Below, piece by piece: positions 33,301 through 43,455 of a stretch of DNA of 64,000 nt. The DNA is from Karalla daura (Eukaryota; Chordata; Actinopteri; Chaetodontiformes; Leiognathidae), in assembly GCA_029224185.1 (NCBI GenBank), contig CM055188.1, forward strand, positions 24,137,497 to 24,201,496, written 5' to 3'. The translations under genes were made by a program, and so were the position numbers. Numbering within the stretch: position 1 is the stretch's first letter; the number at the start of each line of letters is the position of its first letter. The notes under the pieces are model-generated. The model saw only the letters and a program-made list of their open reading frames with translations, made no database searches and was not told where the DNA came from.

Positions 33301-36300
33301 GGGGTTGCGTAATACAGAAGAGAAGGAAGGATGGAGGATGAAGGGGACATTGATGAAGGGTATGAAAAACGGAGCAGGGAAAGAGACAAAGAAGAGCGTA
33401 TGAGTGACTAAAGGTGTTCAGCTCTGCATGTTAGATATTTCAGAGTTTAAGCATTATTAGTGGAAGCTGAAAGACCAGGGAAAGTAGCACAAACCGCTGC
33501 AGCTTTAAGCACTTTTAAGTGGCTATAAATAACCTAGGTATTGCATCAATGGTGAGTATGCAGTGTTAAGTGTTTGCTGTGTGTTCTAAGCAGTGTTTGG
33601 CATGCATTTGGTGGATATTAATACTAACATGTGTGACTGAAGACAGATAAACCTATGCCTTACATGAGAGAGCATATCATGTGAACTGAATCCATTTTTG
33701 CGATAAAGCTACAGACTCGAAACTGGGAAGAAAGGTAATGTAAAAGGACAAAAAAAGGAGAAGCTAATAAGAAAAGCCTTACGTGATTGTGCTCTCTTTG
33801 CTTTTTTTGGGAATCTGCCTCACTTTCTTCTCGCCCGCGGGCAGTCCTGTCTTCTGTTTGCCTCCCACTTTTACCTTTTCTTTCTCTGGCTGAGGGGCAC
33901 CGCCGGCTGAATCCTCTGTGCTCAGGGTTTTGGAAGATTTGAAAGGGTCTATTGAGTCATCGAAATTGTCAGGATCAAACTTGTAGGAGCCCCTGGGCAG
34001 TACCGGGGAGCTGCTCATTTTGTTGTTGTTACCAAACGGATTGAAATTCGGATCGTCCCACTGGCTGGGATCAAAGTTATATGATCCAGCCTTTGGAATG
34101 GGAATATCATCAAGGTTCACAGGTGCAGTAGAGTCTGAAACTGGCAAAGCTGTTTCTGGAAGAGGGTCCGAAACTGGTTCTGACGCTGGTTGGGGAAGTG
34201 GCTCTGGCGCTGGCTGGGAATCTGTTTCTTGCAGAGGTTGGGCATCTGTTTCTGACTCTGTGGGCTCTGGTGTAGGTTTGGTGGAAGCCTCCGATCCTTT
34301 GGGCTTCTGTTTCTTAGCTGTGAGTTTGCCTGTCTTTTTACCACCCAGTTTCCTCGGTGGCGGCTTGCTGACCCTCCCCTCTTCGAGGCCGAACTCCAGC
34401 ACCACAGGCTTTGCCTCTGTTGATGACTCCATCGTGTCCGTGTCCACTGGAGGAGGATCGCTGGCCTCGCAGTCAGGCAGGGAGGCGCCGAGTGGCTCCA
34501 GTCTGGGCTGGAGGCTTGTGCCACACGGTGGAGGAGAGTTCTGGAGCTTGGATCCACCACAGGTGAAAGGGTTGAAGCTGTCATCCAGCTGGTCAGGGTC
34601 GAATTTGTAAGTGGCCATGGGGACAGGAAGTTCTTGTTCCTCCTCCCCATTTGTTTGAGTAACGTCGTCCAGCGAGGCCTTCACCTTCAGTGATGGAGGT
34701 TTAGACTTCCTGGTTTTAGTCTTTTGGGCGGGCACATCCTGGATGAGGGCAGTGCACTCTGGTTCTAGTTCTGGTTCTAGTTCTGGTCCTAGTTCTGGTT
34801 CTAGCTCTGGTTCAGCAACAGGTTTCTGCTCAGTCGGCTCCTCAGCTGGATAGGCCACATGTTCAGTGAACTGGACTGAGTCCTGTTCTGCTGGAGGCGT
34901 CGGAGCTGGAGCTGGAGCTGGGGACACATCCAAGACAGGTTCTGGAGGCTGGATAGGGTCTGGTTCTTGTGATGGTTCAGGTTCTGCACATTCAAGCATT
35001 TCCTTCACTGGAGACGGGGCAGGGACAGGTGCAGGACCCTGAGCCTCTGAGAAAGTCTCGGTTTGTTCTTCCTCAATGGTCTGGATGTTTACCTGCACTG
35101 AGCCCCCCATAGGGGTTGCAGGGTCATCCTGACCCATGTCGAGGCTGAGCAAAGTATCCTGATCCCCAACAGGAGCAGTCACTATCAGGTGCTCCTCCAC
35201 GTCCACATCTGATGAAGAGACATGAGAGAAAAATACCACCAGAATTAACCGTAAAACACTAAAAAAATCAGTATTTAAACTGCATGTACACCTTTTTTTT
35301 TCCCTGCCTCTGATAATCACACCACTCAGATTCGCAGTCAGATGTAGGTGGCATCTGATTGGTTACAAGCCAGCCAACTCTTCCAACGGCTGCTGTTGCC
35401 ATGGCGATGTCTTACTATGAGGGCCATGACATTTAAACTGAACAGCGTGTTAGAAAAGAGAGAGAGAGGGAGAGAGAGATAGGCAAAAAAAATAACAGAG
35501 ATATGATTTATTTTGTGCTGTTTGTGGAGACATTGCGCTATTGTCTCGATTGCCTCCGGGGAACCTTTTGACTCATCAACATATTTCGGTGTGGCTGTCA
35601 TACCTGCTGTATTCATGTTATATTTTGTTGCTAGGCAACTAGCACAGCCTGTGAAGTTTCTACCGACTTCCATTCACATCGACGGGTCACCTGTGTCACT
35701 CCCATACGCTCAACATGCCCATACAACCATCCTCATCCAAACCTTCGTGGATATTCGACAGGAAAGCATAGGATTACCTTTTATTCTCCCTTGAGTTTAG
35801 AGAGGTATGTCATGCTAGAGCATGAACAAACCTCATTAACTTGCAAAGCCGTATTGCCACGTTATCCAAAATATGTGGTCTATTTGAATTATTAAAATTT
35901 CCTGTGTTAACTCTGATTTACAGTAGTGCAAATCGAAGTCATAACATGTCTGCTAATGTTAGCCACTTTCGATCAAACACACATGCATTCATTATATTAC
36001 CCACTTTGTAAAGTCTCCTCTACACAAACCCTGGACAGGCAACCAGTCACCCACCACTGACTCACGCACATACCTAGTGGCAATTTAGAGTCTTGTTGAG
36101 ACGGTTCACAAAGAGACTCACACATACACACACATATGTTCATGACTGTTGTCAAATACTGGCGGCAAAGTAATTGCAGGAGATAATGAAGCTACCCATC
36201 TATTGATATCATCAATAAACATTTTGGATTGAACAAGTGCTCATAAATCTATGTATCGAATGTTTATAAATGGTCATCATGTAAAGACTGATGTTGATGT

Positions 36301-37530
36301 AGTAATAGAGAAACTGGATCAACACAGGCAAACATTACCATCAGCATGTTTACATTTAAAGACATTTGTAAGGCCGCTTCAATTCCCGCCTGCTAGGATC
36401 CTATCTTCCTCATACACAGCTGCAGAAGAGGATGTTTGTGGTTTTAACAACAACAACAAAAAAACTCTCTCCTCCCACTATGCCTGTCAACTTTCGCTAT
36501 CTACACTTTTGGAAAATGCTGTTGGGGCTGTTTTGCAGGAATAATTTATTCTTACTGTAACTACGCCACTTTAACACATGGTTTCTCAAAACCTCTTTAA
36601 AAATCATTGGTTTAAGCCTGATTACAAGCTTTGTTCAGCAAGCTCCCCTCATTGTGACCTCTATCAGTCACAAACACAAGAGTACGTGACCCTAGGCTTT
36701 TGTTGAACCTCTTGAATTCCACAGTGTTGGTCATTCCCACACTCTGCTCGAGGCTCCTCCTCTCAGTGTTTCAAATGACAATGACAGTGCTACCTCTGTC
36801 ATCACACCCAAAAGCCACACCCAAATGACTCCTAAAATCCCTACTCAGCATGCATACCAGCATATTTATATAATAAGTGAGCAGGCTAGGTGTGAGAGGC
36901 GGTGTTAAAGCATGTTAAGCACCAGCACTTTAACATTCAATGCAGTGACATGTTTAATAGGATCCAGGAAACAATGGCATTATCTGTTACAGTAGACATT
37001 AAGTTAAAATGCAGTAGGTAGGCGCATTCCTGAGACAGTTGGATAGACATATGTATCCAATTACTCTGGCACTGTGAACCTGATATGGCACAGTTCAGAC
37101 ACGGTTGTGGAATCAATTTATGACCAAAACATGCAACAAATGGATTTTCTTTTAAGATGTTAAGATGATGGCTTTGTTGACACCTTTTAAAACTCCTTTT
37201 CCTTGTGCTATCTGCCTGTTTCAGGGCATGTTTTTTTGATTTCTCTTAGATTTGTAATGTTACTGAGAGGCTTCCATTTATCGGAGGAGTTACTGGTTAC
37301 TGCAGTGTGTTTATGTCTTAGGGCCGCCTCCGCCTCCACCTCTCCTTCTGCATCTTTTCATTCAGTCTCTGTTTCTCAGAAGAGGCCTCACCTGTTTTGT
37401 CTGGATCAGCGTTGTTGTTCTCCAGCTCTCCTGGGAAGGTTGGAGGGGCGCGGACGGGAGTTGCTGCTTCAGGAGTGTCAAAATGACCCTCTGAGTCAGA
37501 GCTGTGTAGGTCAGAGAAACAGGAAGGTAC

Positions 37531-37598
<68 letters not shown>

Positions 37599-38991
37599 CA
37601 AGGAGGAGAGAAGGTGGGAGAAAAAGAGATAGGATGAACCTCTTACATACACAACATAACATAATAGAGACATAATAGAGACTTACATAAGCAGAACTGC
37701 AGGAACTGCATTAAAATGTGCGATATGTGCGAAGAGTAGGCTCCCCATCTGTTAGAAACCTGTTTAAAGCTTGTTTAAAGTCAGCCACTGTCAACTCGTG
37801 ATCCGAGTTGGCTGTTTACACAAAAGGGTGATGACACTTTCGAATGTACCATTTGTATTTTCTTCCATGTTAAAAACAGTGACGCTGCAGAATTGTCCAT
37901 GTGATCCATAGATTTAACCATTTTAACAATTTCATGTTCCTTTCTACAGTATTAAATCCATCTATATGATAGTTAACTATATCTCCAGATAACAAAATAT
38001 ACATGGGAACACTAGTTGATTCGTGCCTGTTCCGTGAAGAAGAACTAGACTGAGTAAAATGATAGAAAGAGGAAATAGGGCAGCCCACTCCTTCCTGTCA
38101 CATGTTCAGCTCTATGTAGTATGAGACGTACAAGTATTTCTGTTAACCAGTGATGTGAAAACTGCTGTTCGTTGTGAACGGTAAATTGTTGAGCAACAAC
38201 AATCAGTCTGATCCAATCACTTCAGGAAACCCCACCATGTTGTAGTTAGATAGTGACTGAAAAACTGCTGATCTGCTGGGAAACTATACAGTCATAGATG
38301 TTGGCAAGGTAGTGATAGATTATCTGCCCAATTAAATGTCAAAAGCCGTGTTTATGCTTGGAACAGTGTGCTGAGATAATGTGTCATCAAAGCAGACGTG
38401 AAGAGCGCAGATGACAGGGCCATGATGCCTTGAAGAGTGTGTCACCATGGGGTGTTAGCAATGATTACCTCATCACTAACAAACTATACCTGACTGCAGT
38501 GCTGGAGTGCGTGTTGTTTCTGTGCCACAGAATGAGGATGTGCCACTGAGGCGCTGAGAGGAGCAGTTTAACACTCACACAGTTAAAAAAAACAAAAAAA
38601 AAAAACAGCCAGAATTATGCCTGTGCTGCATCACTTTTCTGCATGTGAAAACACAATGTTCAACATCTTTTTCTCAGCCCATTTTATCCAGTCCTCAAAG
38701 CATTGAGGATTCCTCAACCTGACAGGTGGACACAGACCCACACACGCAGACATGCACACACCCTCTTCTCCAGTCCAGTCAGTGTGAATCACAGTATTCA
38801 TAGTCTCAGGGTTCCAGCACAAACACTTGCCTGCAGCCTTGAGATCTCTCCTCCTCTTCCTCTCCTCTTTCTCCACATTCCTCCCTCTTTTCACTGGCCT
38901 CCAGCCCCTCTTCATCTTCTTCTCCCTCTCCTCCACGCACTGCTGTCCATGTCCATTTGGCCCATGACACGGGCGACAGCCAAGACATCAC
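26255..38991 (-). CDS. tacc1: Transforming acidic coiled-coil protein 1, complete coding region (13 coding exons)
   Basis: Adaptor of centrosomes, spindle and microtubule plus ends; TACC proteins bind ch-TOG/XMAP215 and Aurora A through the C-terminal coiled coil. I joined 13 coding exons, 2691 nt (896 aa; human TACC1 is about 805). The N-terminus MSWLSPVSWAKWTWTAVRGG is the TACC1 signature, and SSDSEGHFDTPEAATP follows. Exon 3 (about 91-566) is proline/glutamate-rich and holds three SDP motifs: TYKFDPDQLDDSFNPF (~288), SYNFDPSQWDDPNFNPF (~467) and SYKFDPDNFDDSIDPF (~498). The TACC domain is about 690-896: KAAVLTVIREEIITKEIEVN through EEIEELSKICDELIAKLGTK. The C-terminus excludes TACC3, and the N-terminus excludes TACC2. 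Odd: a GC donor after coding exon 1 and a GATA array beside the acceptor of exon 2. It lies head to head with aggf1. Confidence 0.95.
26440..26451. promoter_or_regulatory. CTCF-like core motif
   Basis: GCCATCTGGTGG fits the reverse CTCF core exactly. Similar words sit at 27040-27051 (GCCCTCTAGTGA, with a shared AAACACTGCC prefix), at 28652-28665 (CCACCAGGTGTCAG, opposite orientation), and near 42.38 and 43.09 kb. Sequence match only. Confidence 0.35.
27328..27448 (-). CDS. tacc1: tacc1 coding exon 12: TACC coiled coil
   Basis: Residues 835-875. Acceptor gtcaaacag, donor AAG|gtagga. Reads ANEKIAHIRSEATAEGVALN and ends RKEQMKVESLERAVAQK. Confidence 0.96.
27550..27656 (-). CDS. tacc1: tacc1 coding exon 11: TACC coiled coil
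   Basis: Residues 800-835. Acceptor ctctccag, donor ACAA|gtaagc. Reads NEEVLKKCAQDYLMRIKQEE and KAHAEEKLDK. Confidence 0.96.
27743..27906 (-). CDS. tacc1: tacc1 coding exon 10: TACC coiled coil
   Basis: Residues 745-799. Acceptor gtcggttgtag, donor AAG|gtaagt. Reads QLTSERDSIMSDLDSMERSF and ends in KRYEHMKGVLEDFRK. Confidence 0.94.
28674..28717 (-). CDS. tacc1: tacc1 coding exon 9: 44-bp coiled-coil exon
   Basis: Residues 730-745. Acceptor ccttacag, donor ATCG|gtaagt. Reads REIVAEYEKTIAQMIE, a near-identical match to the family. Confidence 0.94.
28840..28916 (-). CDS. tacc1: tacc1 coding exon 8: TACC coiled coil
   Basis: Residues 705-730. Acceptor tcaaatcag, donor GATGAG|gtatga. Reads IITKEIEVNEWKRKYEESRA. 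Confidence 0.95.
29016..29126 (-). CDS. tacc1: tacc1 coding exon 7: start of the TACC domain
   Basis: Residues 668-704. Acceptor gtcccacag, donor GAG|gtacag. Reads TPTMMTSEAPDIAAFSHDSI and KAAVLTVIREE, the entry to the TACC coiled coil. Confidence 0.93.
30244..30314. repeat. CA dinucleotide microsatellite
   Basis: About 35 CA units with one interruption near 30254, in tacc1 intron 6. Confidence 0.95.
30837..30861. repeat. Short GT microsatellite
   Basis: Twelve GT units in tacc1 intron 6. Confidence 0.85.
31121..31173 (-). CDS. tacc1: tacc1 coding exon 6
   Basis: Residues 650-667. Acceptor tccctaaag, donor ATA|gtaagt. Reads APETKPVERDTCSLKDDI. It is short, and phase agrees on both sides. 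Confidence 0.75.
32087..32273 (-). CDS. tacc1: tacc1 coding exon 5
   Basis: Residues 588-650. Acceptor tgtctccag, donor AATG|gtacgt. Contains HATDEEKLAST, identical in human TACC1, flanked by acidic sequence. Confidence 0.9.
32756..32819 (-). CDS. tacc1: tacc1 coding exon 4
   Basis: Residues 566-587. Acceptor cgtcttgtag, donor CAG|gtaatg. Reads NSCKAQKYDESQSLGNDACS and Q; phases fit both neighbours. It is small and poorly conserved, so supported mainly by splice sites and phase. Confidence 0.75.
33783..35208 (-). CDS. tacc1: tacc1 large coding exon 3 with SDP motifs
   Basis: 1426 bp, residues 91-566. Acceptor ctcttcatcag, donor ATCAC|gtaagg. A proline/glutamate/alanine-rich acidic segment (with a 12-bp tandem repeat coding Glu-Pro-Glu-Leu) is followed by basic patches (PPPRKLGGKKTGKLTAKK) and three SDP motifs. 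The exon ends in a Lys-rich run before KESTIT. The open frame running upstream to 35320 is intron. Confidence 0.95.
34757..34812 (-). repeat. tacc1: 12-bp coding tandem repeat in tacc1 exon 3
   Basis: Four to five imperfect 12-bp units encode Glu-Pro-Glu-Leu (one Gly-Pro variant), a likely length-variable coding minisatellite. Confidence 0.8.
35209..37391 (-). other. tacc1: tacc1 intron 2 (about 2.2 kb)
   Basis: AT-rich, with a decayed SINE/L2-tail fragment in reverse orientation near 36.0-36.1 kb. No coding frame; the open frame next to exon 3 (to 35320) is intronic. Confidence 0.65.
36020..36125 (-). repeat. Decayed SINE/L2-tail fragment, reverse orientation
   Basis: Reading the minus strand gives ACTCTAAATTGCCACTAGG then GGTGACTGGTTGCCTGTCC, the diagnostic middle and tail phrases of this fish repeat family. 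Confidence 0.6.
37392..37501 (-). CDS. tacc1: tacc1 coding exon 2
   Basis: Residues 54-91. Acceptor gacctacacag, donor ACAG|gtgagg. Reads SDSEGHFDTPEAATPVRAPP, the TACC1/2 signature. A TATC array lies about 30 bp upstream of its acceptor. Confidence 0.93.
37531..37598. repeat. GATA tetranucleotide microsatellite beside a splice acceptor
   Basis: About 17 GATA units (TATC on the gene strand), ending 30 bp upstream of the tacc1 exon 2 acceptor. Confidence 0.97.
38831..38991 (-). CDS. tacc1: tacc1 coding exon 1: start codon
   Basis: Residues 1-53 plus two bases. The ATG at 38991 opens LSPVSWAKWTWTAVRGG, then a very acidic Glu-rich run. The only donor that gives the phase needed by the next exon is TGCAG|gcaagtg, a GC donor with otherwise perfect consensus; the join reads GCSSDSEGHFDTPE. 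GT sites nearby (CAA|gtgttt) leave the wrong phase. Confidence 0.88.
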
Positions 38992-39604
38992 GGGAGTCCT
39001 TCAACCCACTGGAGACTACAGGGTTCACTGGGCTGCTTTCCAGAGCCTGAGTGATTCTTCTCTGTGTATCTTCTTTTTCTCCTTCTTCCTAGTCTTCTTC
39101 TTCTTCTTTAGATTTCCACCCTCACCAACAGATCTCTCATCTTCACACAGGAAAGAGATCTTTCTTTTCCACACCTCTAGATGCCCAGTCTCCAAACCTG
39201 AAGAATTTCAGCTATACGTTCTCTCTTCTCTCCTCTCCCAGTCACGCTCCCTCTACCTCTGCCTCTGTGGCAGAATACCACAGGTCTGATCAGCTGGGTT
39301 TCAAAATGCTGCTCTCACTCTCTCCTCCTCTGAAGCTCCCCCCTCCCATCCCCTCCAAACCTTTCCCCTCCACCTCGGGCCAATCCACTGACTAAAGATA
39401 CAGCAGGGGAGGCAGGAAGCTCAAAGCGACAAAAATGAGGCAGCCTCGCCGTGCAATTGCAAATGAGCTACCCTGTGGTTGGGTAATGGTACGTCCCTGT
39501 CAGGCTGCTCTTCAAGTCTACAGCAGAAGGAGGGAGTCAGAAAACAAACACAGAAGGTGGTGGAGGAGGAGGAGGAGGAGGAGCAGAACTGTCGGGGCTC
39601 CACA

Positions 39605-39611
39605 TTTTATA
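39605..39611 (-). promoter_or_regulatory. Possible TATA box for tacc1
   Basis: TATAAAA on the minus strand inside ggtctataaaatg, about 610 bp upstream of the tacc1 ATG. A CCAAT box also lies between it and the ATG (near 39383). The start site is unproven; other TACC genes have several 5' exons. Confidence 0.3.
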
Positions 39612-41104
39612 GACCAGAGAGAAGTAAGGAATGTGGGGCTGGATTTTTAAGCCTCCTTTGCTCCCACAGGCTGTTAAACAGTTAACTGTTTCTCCGATCC
39701 AGTGGCAGGCAGGCATGCATGACCAGGGGAACCAGTTCTGTAGCCTTGGGTGATAATGTACCTCAATGAATTCAATTTGGCCAAGGCAACCGTTGAGACC
39801 ACTTCCTCAGTCACTCAGTCATGGACAGTAAAAACCAATTCCAGCATCTGACCCAGGTGCATATTGTGGAATTTCTCCAAATTAGCTCTAACATAAGTTG
39901 TGGTGCAAGAGTGTGTGAAACATTTCCTCAGTGAAATAGGTAATTCTCCACAATAGCAACAGTATAGAGGACAAGCAATACCATTACTATCAGATCAGAT
40001 CATGGTTCCTATTATTGACACTCTTTCTACTCTCTCTTACTGCTTAATAGAGGACACTAAAACTCCTATATTTTATCGTTGATCTTTTTCAACTAATACT
40101 GGTAATGCCTTGTACACTTGTTGGTCTGGGTCATAACTCATCCTGCTCATAAGGGCTGTCACAACACCAACTTCACCAAATACTATGAAAGGAGAAGGGG
40201 AAACAAAACCTACACCACTCGAGCAGAGCTAGACAGATAGCTTTAAATATGTAATCATCATCATCATTATATTTGCTATTTTCCTTTAAGATTCACAGAA
40301 TCCGATATTGTTAGTTATATATTGTAAGTTATACTATAGGTTGTCACACAACTATGTCTCTGCTCTTGCATTACAAAGACCTCACTGAGAAGGTGAATAA
40401 CTAACAGTAACTAGTAAATTGTTTAGATGTGCACCTGAGATCAAAAATTGTGAAATGAGAAACCTCTGAATCCCTTAATTTCCAGGTCAGTTATAACAAA
40501 ATAAACCCAAACTGTATCTTGTCAGGTGGAACTCTTATGTAATGATGCTGATGATACCTGTCCTGAAAGAGACACAGTTAAAACCTGCCAACACGGACTT
40601 AACAGACAAATATTTTCTTAAGACCAATTATGGTGTTCTTTCTGATAGTACATCCTGTGTGTGTGTTATTTTCTAATATGATGTCGTCCTTCTCCTCCTC
40701 CTCCTCCTCCTCCTCAGGGTTTAACTTGGCCACGCAGCAGCTAAACTCCTCCCAAATTCCAATGAAGAAGCGGAGACACACGTGCCTCAGTCAGACTCAC
40801 AGTTTCCACACTGGACCAGAAAGGGTGGAGTGTACCCTCAGCCCACTTATTTACTGCTTGAGTCTGGTGGAGCTTGAGGTTGTGCTGAGGATGAGGAGGG
40901 TAACCCTCACTTTCATTAATCATGTGCATAAGTCGTAAAGGGGTAGTAGAGGGATTTTCAACACAGCACAAGGATCGATTTCAGCCTTTTTTTCTTGGCT
41001 CGGGATCTCAACTGCAACATGTCACACCGCCAAAGAACCAAGCATCCCTATCCCTAGTGAAGACTAGTATTAGCCAGAGAAAAATACGACACAGCAGACC
41101 TCAG

Positions 41105-41412
41105 GCTGAGCACCTTTCTGTGTGGAATTTACATGTTCTTCTCATGTCTATGTGGATTTTTTTTTTTCTTCTGGGTTCTCTGGTTTCCTTCCTCAGTCCA
41201 AAAACACACATTTGGGTCAACTGGAGACTAAATTGCCCACAGGTGTGAGAGTGAATGGAGTATATGTATGTGTGTGTGCCCTGCAATGGTCTACAACTCT
41301 AGGGTATATTAGCTACATTCACCTTATGTACAGTATACTTGACATAGGCACCAGCAGACTCCTGGCAACACCACTGGGAACAAGCAGGTAAGATAATGGG
41401 TGGATGACTAAA
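41105..41412 (+). repeat. Fish SINE with L2-like tail, nearly full length
   Basis: The best copy in the window. In order it shows TGTGTGGAATTTACATGTTC, GGTTTCCTTCCTCAGTCCAA, a body resembling CTGGAGACTAAATTGCCCA, the degraded tail CCCTGCAATGGTCTACA, and GTAAGATAATGGGTGGATG at the end. Well mutated, so old. Confidence 0.75.
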
Positions 41413-42354
41413 GAAATCTGAACAGAACACTATCATCTTTTCCACTCCAGTCATACTCAGGGATGACAGCCTTGCGCCTGCTTTTCTAGTCCAAAAATGG
41501 CATCAATAAACATCAGTCGGCAGAGTGAGGCAGCTGTGTGTCTCCACATAAAAGACCACCCCATTCTTACAGTCTACTCTACCGCCAACTCCAGAGGTCC
41601 TGCCACAGAGTCGAAAATCCAAACAACCAAAAAAGCTCAGATTTCAAACACAGAGGGAGGAGATCAAAACGCATTTTGGCGAAGCTTATGTTGAACTAAA
41701 AATAAAACCATAATGGCCCCTTCAATCTGTTGTGCATTTCTGTTTAGTTTCCACGGACGTGACATTCAGTAAGAATATTTTTCTTAGACAGCTGCACTGC
41801 AACTTCACAGCTTAAGTGTCAGAAAAAATGCAAAGATAAAATCTTCAAACACAAACTTAATCTGTTTTTATAGTGTCTACAGTCCAGTTCTCTGAATACA
41901 CTGTTGGCATAACTTCCTTTCTAAAGGACAAAGTGAGGACACATCATTAACAGTGCTTCCTTTAGAGGTAAAAATAAGTGGACAGACAGAGAGGAAGGAA
42001 ACAAATCAAAATGTAGCTGGAATAGTAGTTAGGAGGGTGCTTGAGTAACAGAGGAAAAGAGGAAGGACAAGTAGAATGAGAGAGACCTTTGACAGAGAAG
42101 ATATTTGGAACATGTTGGATCCAATAGTGTTTTGGCCTTTTAAGACTTTTGACTTCCACTTCCAAATTTACAAATGAGGAGAGGTCAAAATGAAAAGATA
42201 CTCATCTACAGTATATTTAAACTTGAAAACAAACAAGACTACTTTGGCTCAAACTGATTAACACATTTGACCAGGGTTATTTTTTGAGACAAAAATAACA
42301 ATTTATAGAAAAAGAAGGTATTTACATATTACATAATTTCCCGCAAGATCACTA

Positions 42355-42440
42355 AGCAAAATCGATGTTGTGGGGTCATCTAGTGGTAAAGATGTGTCAC
42401 AACAAACAAGACATGCCCAACATAAAAACAATATAAATGA
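42355..42440 (+). repeat. Copy 1 of an 80-90 bp direct repeat
   Basis: Shares with copy 2 the ordered words ATG-TGTTRTGGGR, CATCTRGTGGTAA and TGCCCAACATAAAA. The copies lie about 710 bp apart in the same orientation, with the hAT-like MITE between them. Confidence 0.65.
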
Positions 42441-42574
42441 TGTTGAATAGTGCTATGTGTGATCTATAATTGTAGTACTGAACTGAACTAAATTCTTGTA
42501 CTCATGTACTGTTATCATGCAGTTGGAACGTCATTGTAATTGAAAGTAGAATTTCAATTCTTTGAGCCCTTTTT

Positions 42575-42650
42575 TCTCAGTTCCAGTCCTCAAGTTCCGG
42601 TGCCTTTAATATGTTTCCTTCTCCAACACACTTGATAAACATACGAATTT
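42575..42650 (+). repeat. Partial hAT-like MITE copy
   Basis: Contains TCCAGTCCTCAAGTTCCGG and CTCCAACACACTTGAT, the internal wording of the same family as the full copy 70 bp downstream. Confidence 0.55.
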
Positions 42651-42722
42651 TACAATAAAATAATTTATAGTTTTGTGTTCATGTTTTGCATCCTCTCTGG
42701 ATTATGTATGGTTTTTCCTGCT

Positions 42723-42919
42723 CAGTGTTTCCCAATTACGTTCTTCAAATACTACTTCCCTGCATGTTTGTGATGTTTCCTATTTCTACACACTTGATTG
42801 AAGTGATCGGAAAAACATCAACCTCTGCAGAAGCCCAACGATGAAGCTCTCATTAGAACCAGATTGTGCCTAAAAATGAAGAAAAGTGGTACTTGAAAAC
42901 CAGAATTGAGAAACACTAG
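42723..42919. mobile_element. Non-autonomous hAT-type MITE with terminal inverted repeats
   Basis: A 197-bp element with ends CAGTGTTTCCCAATT and AATTGAGAAACACTAG, which are inverted repeats with few mismatches. The interior is roughly palindromic (CACACTTGATT..). No coding capacity. I could not confirm an 8-bp target duplication. Confidence 0.7.
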
Positions 42920-43062
42920 TATAAATATAAAGGGCTGTGCGCCTTTTATATTTACTCACACACAATACTTTTTCAGTATTCACTGTGTTTCTGTTCAGTT
43001 CGATTATTTTATGCCTACCTTCCAGCTATCAACTTCCAACTATTTTCAGAGGCAAAAAAAAC

Positions 43063-43155
43063 CAACTCAAAATGGGTGTTATGGGACCATCTGGTGGTAA
43101 CCAAGTGGTATGACATGCATGCAGTGCCCAACATAAAATCAACATAATTTTAATC
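43063..43155 (+). repeat. Copy 2 of the 80-90 bp direct repeat
   Basis: Carries ACCATCTGGTGG (43086-43097), a good CTCF-like core, then TGCCCAACATAAAATCAACAT as in copy 1. It ends about 300 bp upstream of the aggf1 promoter. Confidence 0.65.
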
Positions 43156-43455
43156 CTTTTATAGCGATGGAAAATTATACATATGTAGATGAATATATAT
43201 GTATATGTAATATGCGTTTATAGAAAAGTGATATTAATAAAAATGTATCGAGAATGTTTGATAATTACCCATTGTACGTATATTTTAACTTACGGTTTTA
43301 ATGGTTTTTTTTCTTTCTTACATTTCAGTACTAGTGTCTTGAACGTGGCAAATAATAAAAAAAAAAGAATATTGAATTTCTTGAATTCCTGCACTGTTCG
43401 TTTTTTCTAATGTGTTTTATAAATAAAGTTGTAGTTATGAGGTAAAAAAATAAAA

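Larger units (their letters stand above)
39620..43450. other. Intergenic region between head-to-head tacc1 and aggf1
   Basis: About 3.8 kb with no supported gene. It holds a TCC run (40690-40716), a SINE copy, a hAT-type MITE and a duplicated segment with CTCF-like cores, each listed separately. Open frames near 40.6-41.4 kb fall in repeats. Confidence 0.65.

Noticed and set aside
34020..34610. 196-codon plus-strand frame opposite tacc1 exon 3
   Set aside because: Antisense shadow of a compositionally biased coding exon (Gly/Ser-rich mirror of Pro/Glu codons), with no motif of its own.
35209..35320. 5' extension of the large tacc1 frame to an ATG at 35320
   Set aside because: The extension is hydrophobic and T-rich and is separated from the acidic TACC1 sequence by a consensus acceptor (ctcttcatcag); it is intron.
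38957..39289. 110-codon plus-strand frame across the tacc1 start
   Set aside because: Pyrimidine-rich antisense of the purine-rich tacc1 first exon and 5' UTR.
39421..40971. Small frames with Arg or Ser runs near the tacc1 5' end
   Set aside because: Products of GGA/TCC trinucleotide runs; no ATG context, domain or splice support.
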